From the NCBI GenBank assembly GCA_002069885.1, contig MWCD01000026.1, forward strand, positions 1 through 50,468: 50,468 nt of DNA. The letters are read 5' to 3'. Under the pieces are notes generated by a model. It saw only the letters and a list, made by a program, of their open reading frames with translations, had not been told where the DNA came from and did not search any database. Source of the DNA: a bacterium ADurb.Bin236 (GTDB taxonomy: Bacteria; UBP15; UBA6099). The position numbers and the translations under genes are program-made. Every line of letters starts with the position of its first letter. Position 1 is the stretch's first letter. Positions 43,032 through 50,468 of this stretch are shown here, piece by piece.

Positions 43032-44857
43032 TCAGGGACATCCTGCTTACGGAAAAGAAGCCTGTGACGGACAGCTCCCGCAAAGCGGGCAAGCGTCTGA
43101 TGGCTCAGACGTGGACCCACAAAAAGCCGGTAATCGTCGGCATCGTCTGCTCGGTTATCGCCACCGCGCTTTACAGCTCGACGCCTCTTTTTATAAAGCT
43201 TATTATCGACGCGATCGAAAACCGGGACTTGAAGAGATCCGGGCTGATCGCCGCTCTCATAGTGATAGTGTTCGCTGTCAGGTGGCTCATAGCGTATCTG
43301 AACAGCTACATGATAACCCTCGGCGGAGTGAGGCTGGTCGAGGACCTGCGCAACATGGCGTACAGGAAGATCCAGTCGATGTCCTTCGGGTTCTTCGAGA
43401 AGAGGCAGGCAGGGGAGCTGATGTCCAGAATCCAGAACGACACGACAGTTGTGCAGATGTTCGTGACATCGGGGATAAGCGAGATGGTCAGGGTTCCCAT
43501 AGGGGTGATTGCAGCTCTATCCATCGTGATCTACCTGAGCGCGACTCTAACCATTCTTTCGCTGCTGCTACTGCCGCTGATAGCTGTGGTGATAACTCTT
43601 GGAGGCAAACGGATGAAGAAACACAGCCTTTTGCTTCAGGAGAAGGTGGCGGACTTCAACGCGAGCATATATGAAACCATCGGCCTCGCGCATGTCGTCA
43701 AGATGTTTTCGATGGAAGAGCACGAGATGCGCAAGTACGCTAAAGAAAACAGGGACACCGTCAACGCCACAATGAGGCAGGTCAAGGTGAGAGCGTCTTA
43801 CTCTCCGATGGTGGAATTTCTTGGAGCCGCGTGTCTAGCCATAATGCTATATATTGGCGCTTATTTTATCGTCCACAACATCCATGACCCAATAACAGGA
43901 AAGCTTCTTACCCTCGGCTCTGTGATGGCGCTGTTCGTGGGGCTTCAACAGATATTCACCCAGATCAACCACGTTAATTCGCTGAATCTTACCCTGCAGC
44001 ACGCGTTTGCCGCCGCCGAGAGAATATACGAAGTCATCGATATGCCCGTTGACATCGAAGAAAAGCCGGACGCGGTAGATATGCCCGAAATAAGGGGCGA
44101 CATATCTTTTGAGAACGTCTGCTTTCACTATAAACCCGGAGAGCCTGTGCTGCGCGGGGTGAACCTGAAAATCGAGCCGGGATCGGTAGTGGCGATAGTC
44201 GGCCCAAGCGGCTCAGGGAAAAGCACCATCGCAAAGCTGCTGCCTCGCTTCTACGATGTCGTGGAAGGAAGAATCGCTATCGAGGGCGTTGACATCAGAG
44301 ACGCAAAGATAGCCTCGTACAGGAAACACATCGGCATAGTTCCGCAGGAGACATTGCTGTTCAGGGATACCATAAAGAACAACATCGCGTACGGCAGGAT
44401 GGGGGCGACCGACGAGGAGATAATCGAAGCTGCCACCGCAGCTTACGCGCACGATTTCATAATGGAAATGCCGGACGGATACGACACCATGGTAGGCGAG
44501 AGGGGGGTAACCCTCAGCGGAGGTCAGCGGCAGCGCGTCGCCATCGCCCGCGCAATCCTCATGGACCCGAAGATACTCATCCTCGACGAGGCGACCTCAA
44601 GCGTGGACAACGTTTCCGAGGTTTATATCCAGCGCGCCCTTGAAAAACTTATGAAGACGCGCACCACGATAGTCATCGCGCACCGCCTGTCCACTATCAG
44701 GAACGCTGACAGCATTGCCGTGCTCGAAGCCGGTAGAATAGTGGAGATAGGCAGGCACGACGAACTGTACGAGGCAGGCGGGGCGTACAGGCGTCTGTAC
44801 GACCTGACTCTGGCGGCTTCGGGAGCCGCCGGCGGCGAAATCTCTCCGGAGGCATAG
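43028..44857 (+). CDS. msbA: Lipid A export ABC transporter, MsbA-type
   Basis: A 609-residue half-transporter: six membrane helices (~30-330) fused to an ATPase domain. Walker A is GPSGSGKST, the signature is LSGGQRQR, and Walker B is ILILDEATSSVD, followed by the H-loop IAHRLST. It flips lipid A core across the inner membrane. Position between lpxB and kdsB and the start overlap support the assignment over a drug exporter. Confidence 0.92.
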   Translation: MIRDILLTEKKPVTDSSRKAGKRLMAQTWTHKKPVIVGIVCSVIATALYSSTPLFIKLIIDAIENRDLKRSGLIAALIVIVFAVRWLIAYLNSYMITLGGVRLVEDLRNMAYRKIQSMSFGFFEKRQAGELMSRIQNDTTVVQMFVTSGISEMVRVPIGVIAALSIVIYLSATLTILSLLLLPLIAVVITLGGKRMKKHSLLLQEKVADFNASIYETIGLAHVVKMFSMEEHEMRKYAKENRDTVNATMRQVKVRASYSPMVEFLGAACLAIMLYIGAYFIVHNIHDPITGKLLTLGSVMALFVGLQQIFTQINHVNSLNLTLQHAFAAAERIYEVIDMPVDIEEKPDAVDMPEIRGDISFENVCFHYKPGEPVLRGVNLKIEPGSVVAIVGPSGSGKSTIAKLLPRFYDVVEGRIAIEGVDIRDAKIASYRKHIGIVPQETLLFRDTIKNNIAYGRMGATDEEIIEAATAAYAHDFIMEMPDGYDTMVGERGVTLSGGQRQRVAIARAILMDPKILILDEATSSVDNVSEVYIQRALEKLMKTRTTIVIAHRLSTIRNADSIAVLEAGRIVEIGRHDELYEAGGAYRRLYDLTLAASGAAGGEISPEA

Positions 44858-44859
44858 CT

Positions 44860-45603
44860 ATGAGCGGAGCGGCAGCGGCGGGGGTGATCCCCGCAAGATT
44901 CGGTTCGACACGGTTTCCGGGAAAACCCCTCCACGTCATAGCGGGCAAGCCCCTGATCCAGTGGGTGTACGAGCGCGCCTCCGCAGCGGAACTGCTCGAC
45001 TCCGTCGTGGTGGCCACGGACGACGAGCGCATATTCCAAGCCGTCCTCTCCTTCGGTGGCCGCGCCGTAATGACCCGCTCCGACCACCCCACCGGCACGG
45101 ACAGAATCGCCGAAGTCGTCGAAGGACTCGACTGCCATATCGTCGTCAACATTCAGGGCGACGAGCCGCTGATCGAACCCGCGCTAATCGACCGCGCCGT
45201 CTCCCATTTCACATCTCTTCCCGGCTTCAGGTTCGGCAGCGCCATGACCCCGCTCTCAAGCGAGGACGACATTAACAACCCCAATATAGTGAAGGTAGTC
45301 GCCGCGTCGGACGGGCGCGCGCTGTACTTTTCCCGCTCCCCCATACCTTACTGCCGCGCGAAAACTCCTTTGCCCGTGTATCAGCATATCGGGTTTTACG
45401 TTTACAGCCGGGAGTTCCTGCTGGCGTTCCCCAAGATGCAGCCCTCTCCGCTGGAACAAGCCGAATGTCTCGAACAACTCCGCGCGTTGGAAAACGGAAT
45501 CAGGATAGACATGATAGAGACCGACTACCGTGGCGCCGGAGTGGACACCCCCGAAGACGCCGCCCGCGTGGAAAAAGTCCTCTCCCCCCGCGAACAAACT
45601 TAA
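44860..45603 (+). CDS. kdsB: 3-deoxy-manno-octulosonate (Kdo) cytidylyltransferase
   Basis: A 247-residue enzyme that activates Kdo with CTP to CMP-Kdo for lipopolysaccharide. Motifs: GVIPARFGSTRFPGKPL, VVATDDERI, MTRSDHPTGTDRIAE, NIQGDEPLI and RSPIPYCR. Length equals the E. coli enzyme. It is two bases after msbA and ends the operon. Confidence 0.96.
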   Translation: MSGAAAAGVIPARFGSTRFPGKPLHVIAGKPLIQWVYERASAAELLDSVVVATDDERIFQAVLSFGGRAVMTRSDHPTGTDRIAEVVEGLDCHIVVNIQGDEPLIEPALIDRAVSHFTSLPGFRFGSAMTPLSSEDDINNPNIVKVVAASDGRALYFSRSPIPYCRAKTPLPVYQHIGFYVYSREFLLAFPKMQPSPLEQAECLEQLRALENGIRIDMIETDYRGAGVDTPEDAARVEKVLSPREQT

Positions 45604-45672
45604 TAGCCATATTGCCATACAGCAATCAACATGATTGTCTCGATTATGATTCGGGCGGGTTTGTTCGCCGCG

Positions 45673-47025
45673 TCAGCCGGCTTGGGCTTTTCTGTTTCTG
45701 AAGTCGGCGACGGTTTTTTCCAAGTCGCGCGGGAAGAAGAAGAAAGCGGCCATGCCGAGCAGGGCGAAGACGCCGCCGACGGGGCCGGTGAGCTGCACCC
45801 CCAGAGGCTCGGCGGCGCTGTTGCCGAATTTTTCAAACATAAGCGTCATCAGGTATGTGGATATTCCGAGAGTCACTTTCAGGCAGAAGCCCTGCGCGCC
45901 GAAGTACATCGCCTCCCGCCTCTGCCCGGTGTTCATCTCGTCGTAGTCCGTCAGGTCCGCGATAATGGCGTTCGGGATAACGAACAGCCCGGCGAGCGGG
46001 ATTCCTGCGAAGAACATAACGATGTAGGCGAATGTCATGTTTGATATCGGAAGCGATTGCGAGTTCATCAGGTATATGAACGGCAGGTCGAGCGCGAATA
46101 TGAGCAGCAGGATAATCATTATGTTGCGCTTGGTGGCGAAACGCGAAAAGAAGTTTATGACGGGGATGAACACTAGGGCGACGCCGAGGGCGATTCCCAT
46201 GAACACGGCGGTGTCCGCCACCGGGCGGCCGAGCAGCGAGGTGACGTAATAGCTCACGCCCGACGAGATGATGTTGAACCCGAACCAGAACGTCAGGTTG
46301 CCGATGAGATATATGACGAAGGGTTTGTTCTTGAAGGTGGCCTTGAGGGAGGAAAAGAGGTCCAGCGAGGACGGGTTGGAGGCGCAGTAGACTTTTTCGT
46401 TGACGGAGACGACGGGCAGATAAAGGAAGACGAGCGAGGCCGCGCCGAGAATGAGGGCCATCGCCCTGAATCCGAGGGCGGACGCCAGCGGCATGCAGGC
46501 CACGGACGCGGCTATCACTCCGAACAGCATGAATATGCCCTGCATCGAGGTTATGTTGATGCGCTCTTTGTGTGTCGTGCCCAGTTCGGGTATCAGGGCG
46601 AGGTAAGGGCAGACATAGTATGTGAAGAAGAAAAAGTACGAGCCGAGGAGCAACGCGAGCGTGACCGCGTTCCAGTTCGACATCCCCGCGACGGGCGGGA
46701 AGAACAGCGCCACCAAACATGCGGCAAGAGGCAGCCCGCCGAAAAACATGAACGGGACGCGCCGCCCGCGCGGCGATTTGCTGTTGTCCGTCCAGTAGCT
46801 CACCAGCGGGTCCGCTATCGAGTCTATCACGCGCCCGAAAATGAATATGTAGCCGAACACCACCTTGGGCACAAGCTGGGGCAGGGACTCCTCGGCGGGC
46901 GGCAGATAAAAGTATATGACCGCCGCCACCATCAGCCTGTCGAGCAGCGAGTATCCGAGCGCGCCCGACGCGTATCCCATCATTCTGCCCATCGGTAGTT
47001 TCGGCATTGTCGTTTGAGGTCTCAT
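45673..47025 (-). CDS. GPH-family (MFS) sugar:cation symporter
   Basis: A 450-residue transporter with 12 hydrophobic segments. DSIADPLVSYWTDNSKSPRG and the following RRVPFMFFGG are the GPH/MelB signature, which includes the cation-site Asp of the DPLVSYWTD helix. The second half repeats the fold (ALGVALVFIPVINFFSRFAT). The substrate, likely a glycoside or other sugar, cannot be read from sequence. The start may be the Met at codon 7 or 12 instead, since AAGG abuts the first ATG. It is convergent with kdsB. Confidence 0.88.
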   Translation of the reverse strand: MRPQTTMPKLPMGRMMGYASGALGYSLLDRLMVAAVIYFYLPPAEESLPQLVPKVVFGYIFIFGRVIDSIADPLVSYWTDNSKSPRGRRVPFMFFGGLPLAACLVALFFPPVAGMSNWNAVTLALLLGSYFFFFTYYVCPYLALIPELGTTHKERINITSMQGIFMLFGVIAASVACMPLASALGFRAMALILGAASLVFLYLPVVSVNEKVYCASNPSSLDLFSSLKATFKNKPFVIYLIGNLTFWFGFNIISSGVSYYVTSLLGRPVADTAVFMGIALGVALVFIPVINFFSRFATKRNIMIILLLIFALDLPFIYLMNSQSLPISNMTFAYIVMFFAGIPLAGLFVIPNAIIADLTDYDEMNTGQRREAMYFGAQGFCLKVTLGISTYLMTLMFEKFGNSAAEPLGVQLTGPVGGVFALLGMAAFFFFPRDLEKTVADFRNRKAQAG

Positions 47026-47076
47026 CCTTTCGGCTGGCGGAATTCTATCACTTAAGCGATGCGCATGGAAAGGACG

Positions 47077-47103
47077 TTTTAAAAAAGGGCCGCCGCGGCG
47101 GCC
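47077..47103 (-). terminator. Terminator-like palindrome upstream of the symporter gene
   Basis: GGCCGCCGCGGCGGCC (47088-47103) is a perfect 16-base palindrome followed on the minus strand by TTTTTTAAAA (47077-47086). It stands ~50 bases before the symporter start and could terminate or attenuate leftward transcripts; no minus-strand gene precedes it. Confidence 0.4.
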
Positions 47104-47179
47104 TCCGGGTCTCCATAGGTTGATGCGGACGGCTCTCAGGCGTTATTATTTGGTTAACATCTTTGGAAAGGCGGCTTTT

Positions 47180-48319
47180 ATGAGCGATGAATCTTATGTG
47201 CTGAGAACGATGCTCGAACTTATCAGGATTGACAGCGAGTCCCTCAACGAGCGGGAGGCGGCGGACTACGTGGCGTCCCGGCTGCGGGAGATGGGCGTGG
47301 AAACGGCGGAGGACGGCGCGGGGGCGGCGCTCGGCGGCAACGCCGGAAACCTTACAGCTCTTTTGAAAGGCTCCGTCCCGGGCGCTCCGACCATCATGCT
47401 GAACGCTCATCTGGATACCGTCAAGCCCGGCAAGGGCGTCCGGCCTGTGGTCGAAGACGGCGTGGTCAGGGCGTCGGGAGACACCATCCTCGGCTCGGAC
47501 GACAAGGCGGGCGTCGCGGCGATTATCGACACCGTCAGGCGGCTGAAAGAGGAGTGCGCGCCTCACGGCGACATCCTTCTGGTTTTTACCGTCGCAGAGG
47601 AACTCGGCATTAAGGGCGCGGCGAAGCTCGACCCCGCCGTTCTCAAAGCTGATTTCGGATACGCGCTCGACAGCTCCGGCGGTCCCGGCGAGATTATCAT
47701 CGGCTCTCCGACGCACGATAAAATAACGGCGGTCATCACGGGCCGCGCGGCGCACGCGGGCATTGAGCCGGAAAAGGGCGTCAGCGCCATCCGCGTCGCG
47801 GCGGATGCTATCGCGTCGATGAAGCTCGGGCGCATAGACGATGAGACGACCGCCAACGTGGGCGTCATCAGGGGCGGCCTTGCGACCAATATCATTCCTG
47901 AATCGGTGACCATCGAGGCGGAGGCAAGGAGCAGGAACGCGGACAAGCTGACAGCTCAGATAGGCCACATGCGCGAGGCTCTGGAGCGAGCCGCCGCCAA
48001 CGCTGACGCCCGCATCGATATTCGCATTAACAGGGAATACAGCGCTTACATGCTCGGCGAAGACTGCCCGGCGGTGAAGACGGCTGTGGAAGCCGCGCGC
48101 GCGGCGGGCATCGAGCCTTCGCTCAGAACGAGCGGCGGCGGCAGCGACGCCAACGTATTCAACCACATCGGGCTTCCAACCGCCACCCTCGGCATCGGCA
48201 TGAGAAATTGCCACTCGACAAAGGAACACATCTACATTTCGGACTTGAAGGCTGTCGCCCGGTTCGTATATGAAATAGTCATGCGGGCCGCGGCCGTCGC
48301 GAAGGAGGCCGGAGCATGA
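47180..48319 (+). CDS. M20 family metallopeptidase (PepT-like)
   Basis: It encodes 379 residues from ATG 47180 (MSDESYVLRTMLELIRIDSE), chosen for GGAAAGG upstream. Zinc-site motifs are LNAHLDTVKPGKG, GSDDKAGVAAIID, VFTVAEELGIKGA (catalytic EE), DSSGGPG and CHSTKEHI. A lid domain (~175-290) interrupts the catalytic domain, as in peptidase T and similar exopeptidases or deacylases. It likely acts on di- or tripeptides in the cytoplasm. Its stop overlaps the next start by four bases. Confidence 0.92.
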   Translation: MSDESYVLRTMLELIRIDSESLNEREAADYVASRLREMGVETAEDGAGAALGGNAGNLTALLKGSVPGAPTIMLNAHLDTVKPGKGVRPVVEDGVVRASGDTILGSDDKAGVAAIIDTVRRLKEECAPHGDILLVFTVAEELGIKGAAKLDPAVLKADFGYALDSSGGPGEIIIGSPTHDKITAVITGRAAHAGIEPEKGVSAIRVAADAIASMKLGRIDDETTANVGVIRGGLATNIIPESVTIEAEARSRNADKLTAQIGHMREALERAAANADARIDIRINREYSAYMLGEDCPAVKTAVEAARAAGIEPSLRTSGGGSDANVFNHIGLPTATLGIGMRNCHSTKEHIYISDLKAVARFVYEIVMRAAAVAKEAGA

Positions 48320-49242
48320 AGATAGCCGTTATCGGGCCCGGCTCTATGGGCTGCCTCTTCGCCGCGCTGCTTGCGGAGGGCGGAAACGACGTCGTCCTCG
48401 TCGATTACAAGCCTGAGCGGGCGGCGATGATATCGGAGAGCGGAATTACTATCGAAGACGGCGGGCGGGAGCGCACAGCGCGTGTCGCGGCGAGCGCCGA
48501 CCCCGACTCGGTTTCAGACCGCGACGGAGTCATCTTTATGGTGAAGGCAGGCTCGACGCGCGCCGCCGCCGAAAGGCTCGCCCCGGCTGCCGCTCCCGGA
48601 GCGTGGGCGATGACCATGCAGAACGGGCTTGGCAACGCGGAACTGCTCGCCGGGCTATTCGGCGCGGAGCGCGTCCTTGCGGGCACGACGGCTCAAGGCG
48701 CTAACCCAGTCGGAGCCGCCCGCATACGCCGCGCGGGCAGGGGCGACACTTTCGTCGGCGAATTCTCTGGACAAGCCACTTCCCGCGCGGAACGGATAGC
48801 CGCCATGCTGTCCGGGGCTGGGATTCCCGCCGAGGTCGCTCCCGGAGGCGTGTCCGCGCTGCTGTGGAAAAAGGCCGTGATAAACGCCGGCATCAACCCG
48901 CTCACCGCCGTTCTAAGGGTGCGGAACGGCGAATTGTTAGAGAGACTGTCCGCGCTATCGACAATGCGCGCCGCGGCTGCCGAGGCTGCCGCCGCCGCCC
49001 GCTCGGCGGGCGTGGACATTTCGGACGCCGACGCCGTCGAGCTGGTCGAAACAGTCGCTCGCCGCACCGCCGCAAACATCTCTTCCATGCATCAGGATGT
49101 CGCCGCGGGGCGGCCCACCGAGATAGACTTCATCTGCGGCGCTATCGCCGCTCAGGCGGACAAGCATTCCATCCCGGTTCCCGTGAACAAGACCCTGCTC
49201 AACCTGATAAAGGCGATGAGCGAAGGCGGTCTTCAGGATTGA
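48316..49242 (+). CDS. 2-dehydropantoate 2-reductase family protein (PanE/ApbA)
   Basis: It encodes 308 residues. The NADP Rossmann motif is VIGPGSMGCLFAALLAEGGN; MVKAGST and TMQNGLGNAELL are family motifs, and LLWKKAVINAGINPLTAVL carries the catalytic Lys. It reduces ketopantoate to pantoate for CoA, or another 2-oxo acid. The family has many non-PanE members, and no other pantothenate genes are nearby, so the substrate is open. It begins within the M20 stop codon (ATGA). Confidence 0.9.
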   Translation: MKIAVIGPGSMGCLFAALLAEGGNDVVLVDYKPERAAMISESGITIEDGGRERTARVAASADPDSVSDRDGVIFMVKAGSTRAAAERLAPAAAPGAWAMTMQNGLGNAELLAGLFGAERVLAGTTAQGANPVGAARIRRAGRGDTFVGEFSGQATSRAERIAAMLSGAGIPAEVAPGGVSALLWKKAVINAGINPLTAVLRVRNGELLERLSALSTMRAAAAEAAAAARSAGVDISDADAVELVETVARRTAANISSMHQDVAAGRPTEIDFICGAIAAQADKHSIPVPVNKTLLNLIKAMSEGGLQD

Positions 49243-49245
49243 GCG

Positions 49246-49941
49246 ATGGATAAAAGGAACGCTCTTGAATCTGCGGCGGAAGACATCGCCACAGCGGCAA
49301 GGGCTATTGACATTCAGCGAAAGGTAAGCCGGAGGGGCGGGCGGGATTCGTTCTCCATTCTGGACTGCCCGGTCGCGGCCGGCGCGGTGGCGGACCCGAA
49401 ACGGCTTGAGCGCGCCGTCAACAGGGCGCTTCGGGTTGGCGCGGTGTTCGGACTACTAAACTCCTGCCTCTCGCGCTCCGTCGTCCTCTGCCGCCTGCTC
49501 AGGGAAAACGGCGTGGACGCCCGCGTAGCGTTCGGACTTAACAAAGACGACGACCGGCTCGCGGGCCACTGCTGGGTGGTCTGGGAGGGCAACCCCCTCT
49601 GGCGCTACTACTTCTGGCAGACCTTCTTCGGCGTGGTGCTCACCCCGGTGTTCGGCATCGGGCTGCTGCTGCTACTGGGGGTGTGGATCCGCCGGATCAC
49701 CTACAAGTACCAGGTGACCGGATCGCACATCATCGCACGGATCGGCATCTTCTCCGTGAACACCATCCAGATCGCGGTGAAGGACATCCGCAGCATCGAG
49801 ATCCGGGCCTCCTTCTTCCACCGGCTTCTGGGTGTTCGGGAGATTCTCATCTCCACAGCGGGCAATGCGGGCGTTGAACTCACCATGCACGGCATCCCGG
49901 ACGAGGTCGCCGACACCATCCAGAAACTCCAGCGGAAGTAG
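49246..49941 (+). CDS. Hybrid frame: lasso-B2-like transglutaminase fold joined to a bacterial PH domain
   Basis: The first ~115 codons resemble lasso peptide B2 proteins: Cys in NSCLSRSVVLCRLLRENGVD and His in LAGHCWVVWEG form the Cys-His pair of that fold. From about codon 115 (NPLWRYYFWQTFFGVVLTPV) the frame is a standard bPH2 membrane-linked PH protein through VADTIQKL. The WEGNP at the joint occurs naturally in both families, so a false assembly join through a short shared sequence is likely; codon use also shifts to CTG/ATC/GTG-rich around 49590. A natural fusion is possible but less likely. Confidence 0.6.
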   Translation: MDKRNALESAAEDIATAARAIDIQRKVSRRGGRDSFSILDCPVAAGAVADPKRLERAVNRALRVGAVFGLLNSCLSRSVVLCRLLRENGVDARVAFGLNKDDDRLAGHCWVVWEGNPLWRYYFWQTFFGVVLTPVFGIGLLLLLGVWIRRITYKYQVTGSHIIARIGIFSVNTIQIAVKDIRSIEIRASFFHRLLGVREILISTAGNAGVELTMHGIPDEVADTIQKLQRK

Positions 49942-49987
49942 CACGCCGCCGCGCTTCCGCGCGATGGAGGACTTGCCGTCCGCGCCT

Positions 49988-50005
49988 GCCAAGCTGGAGC
50001 TTGGC
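49988..50005. repeat. Short palindrome GCCAAGCT-GG-AGCTTGGC
   Basis: A perfect 8-bp inverted repeat around GG just after the PH-domain frame, followed by GATCCCAGGGGG. It looks like a REP-type palindromic unit or an end-of-gene hairpin without T-run. Similar palindromes recur in some genomes; here there is one copy only. Confidence 0.5.
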
Positions 50006-50135
50006 GATCCCAGGGGGCGGCGGGTTGGGGTGTCTTATTCCCGACCTGTGCGTTGAATCCTTTGTTGCCGCTCGCCTAGACTGGGCGCGGACGGGACGCT
50101 TGGGGCGTTCCGCAGGAGGATGAACGGCGGTTTTC

Positions 50136-50468
50136 TTGGAGACGGTCCCCCTCACAGAACTGGTGCCCGCCCTGTCCGCGCTGGACGGGGCGGTGCGTGC
50201 GGCGGCCTCGGAGCGTCCTTCGCCGGGGCGTCTGGTGCGGGTGGAGGTGCCCGCGCCGCCGGTGTGCCCGCTGGAATGGCTGGCGGCGCAGTCCGGCGTG
50301 ACACGCTACTACTGGCGCGACCGTGCGGGGCTATTCGAGAACGCCGCTAACAAGCCCAAATCTGAGGAACCAGACAACAACGCCTTTTTCTTACGAAACA
50401 GACGCAACTGCAAGCGCTTTAACCGAGAACACTTTTCCACTAATACAAACAAAACAAGCCTTGAAATA
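50136..50468 (+). CDS. Partial isochorismate-synthase-like N-terminus, corrupted at the window end
   Basis: The frame starts at TTG 50136 (AGGAGG lies 17 bases upstream) and runs 111 codons to the window edge without a stop. LRVEVP-like strands and CPLEWLAAQSGVTRYYWRDR match the N-terminal part of MenF/EntC proteins. After about 50340, where an acidic-Gly segment should follow, the sequence becomes AT-rich and reads as unrelated, Asn/Lys-rich residues. I take this as a second false join or a contig-end artefact. Confidence 0.4.
   Translation, partial: METVPLTELVPALSALDGAVRAAASERPSPGRLVRVEVPAPPVCPLEWLAAQSGVTRYYWRDRAGLFENAANKPKSEEPDNNAFFLRNRRNCKRFNREHFSTNTNKTSLEI

Noticed and set aside
47048-48229. 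Long minus-strand frame opposite the M20 peptidase gene
   Set aside because: It is the complement of a gene with clear catalytic motifs; its translation is Arg/His/Ala-rich without any domain, typical of G+C-rich shadows.

Overview
This window looks like an assembled contig from a Gram-negative bacterium that is not a close relative of the standard model species. It carries lipid A and Kdo genes, a ribosome-associated TGS GTPase, S21 encoded inside a tRNA operon, and a fused NfnA/NfnB flavoprotein. That mix recalls PVC-type or candidate-phylum bacteria such as Omnitrophota; this placement is an inference with low confidence.

Left (1-13290): a phage-like or integrative element. Nearly all genes are on the minus strand and tightly overlapped: a sigma-like HTH protein, a PD-(D/E)XK nuclease, a Sak4-like ATPase, a DUF669-like protein, a ParB/MT-A70 adenine methyltransferase, an ERCC4 nuclease, RecD2-like helicase and CHC2 primase-helicase. 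A tyrosine integrase lies divergently on the plus strand. Downstream of the primase is a dense array of a 9-bp repeat (AACATCGGC and its complement). A 232-bp block with perfect 20-bp inverted ends separates the integrase from the minus-strand operon.

Middle (13300-24600): a visibly AT-richer island, probably one plus-strand operon from a near-consensus promoter at 14204-14232 next to a divergent MarR gene. It encodes a degenerate receiver protein, a PRC-barrel protein, citrate synthase, MscS, an NhaD-like antiporter, a ClC transporter, a KamA-family radical SAM aminomutase and a Kef-type antiporter. In the KamA protein the two aspartates that hold lysine are replaced by Lys and Asn, as reported for glutamate 2,3-aminomutase. 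The island may therefore make the osmolyte beta-glutamate from glutamate, with citrate synthase feeding carbon and the channels and antiporters balancing ions. It ends beside the 3' end of tRNA-Ala, a usual integration site for islands.

Right (24696-49590): G+C-rich core genome. A minus-strand operon reads tRNA-Lys, Glu, Val, Asp, rpsU, tRNA-Phe, Ala. Then come purA with a candidate attenuator in its leader; a TMEM43 / zf-TFIIB / LemA / M48 protease operon; a secreted Ig-like protein; a FecR protein with a Tat-type signal; the Nfn fusion; a secreted NHL/SMP-30 protein; a TGS GTPase; a lipid A/Kdo operon (lpxA, gnnA-like, lpxB, msbA, kdsB); a GPH sugar symporter; an M20 peptidase; and a ketopantoate-reductase-like gene.

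The last ~870 bases look chimeric: one reading frame joins a lasso-B2-like transglutaminase fold to a bacterial PH domain, and an isochorismate-synthase-like start runs into unrelated AT-rich DNA. These bases should not be trusted as native sequence.
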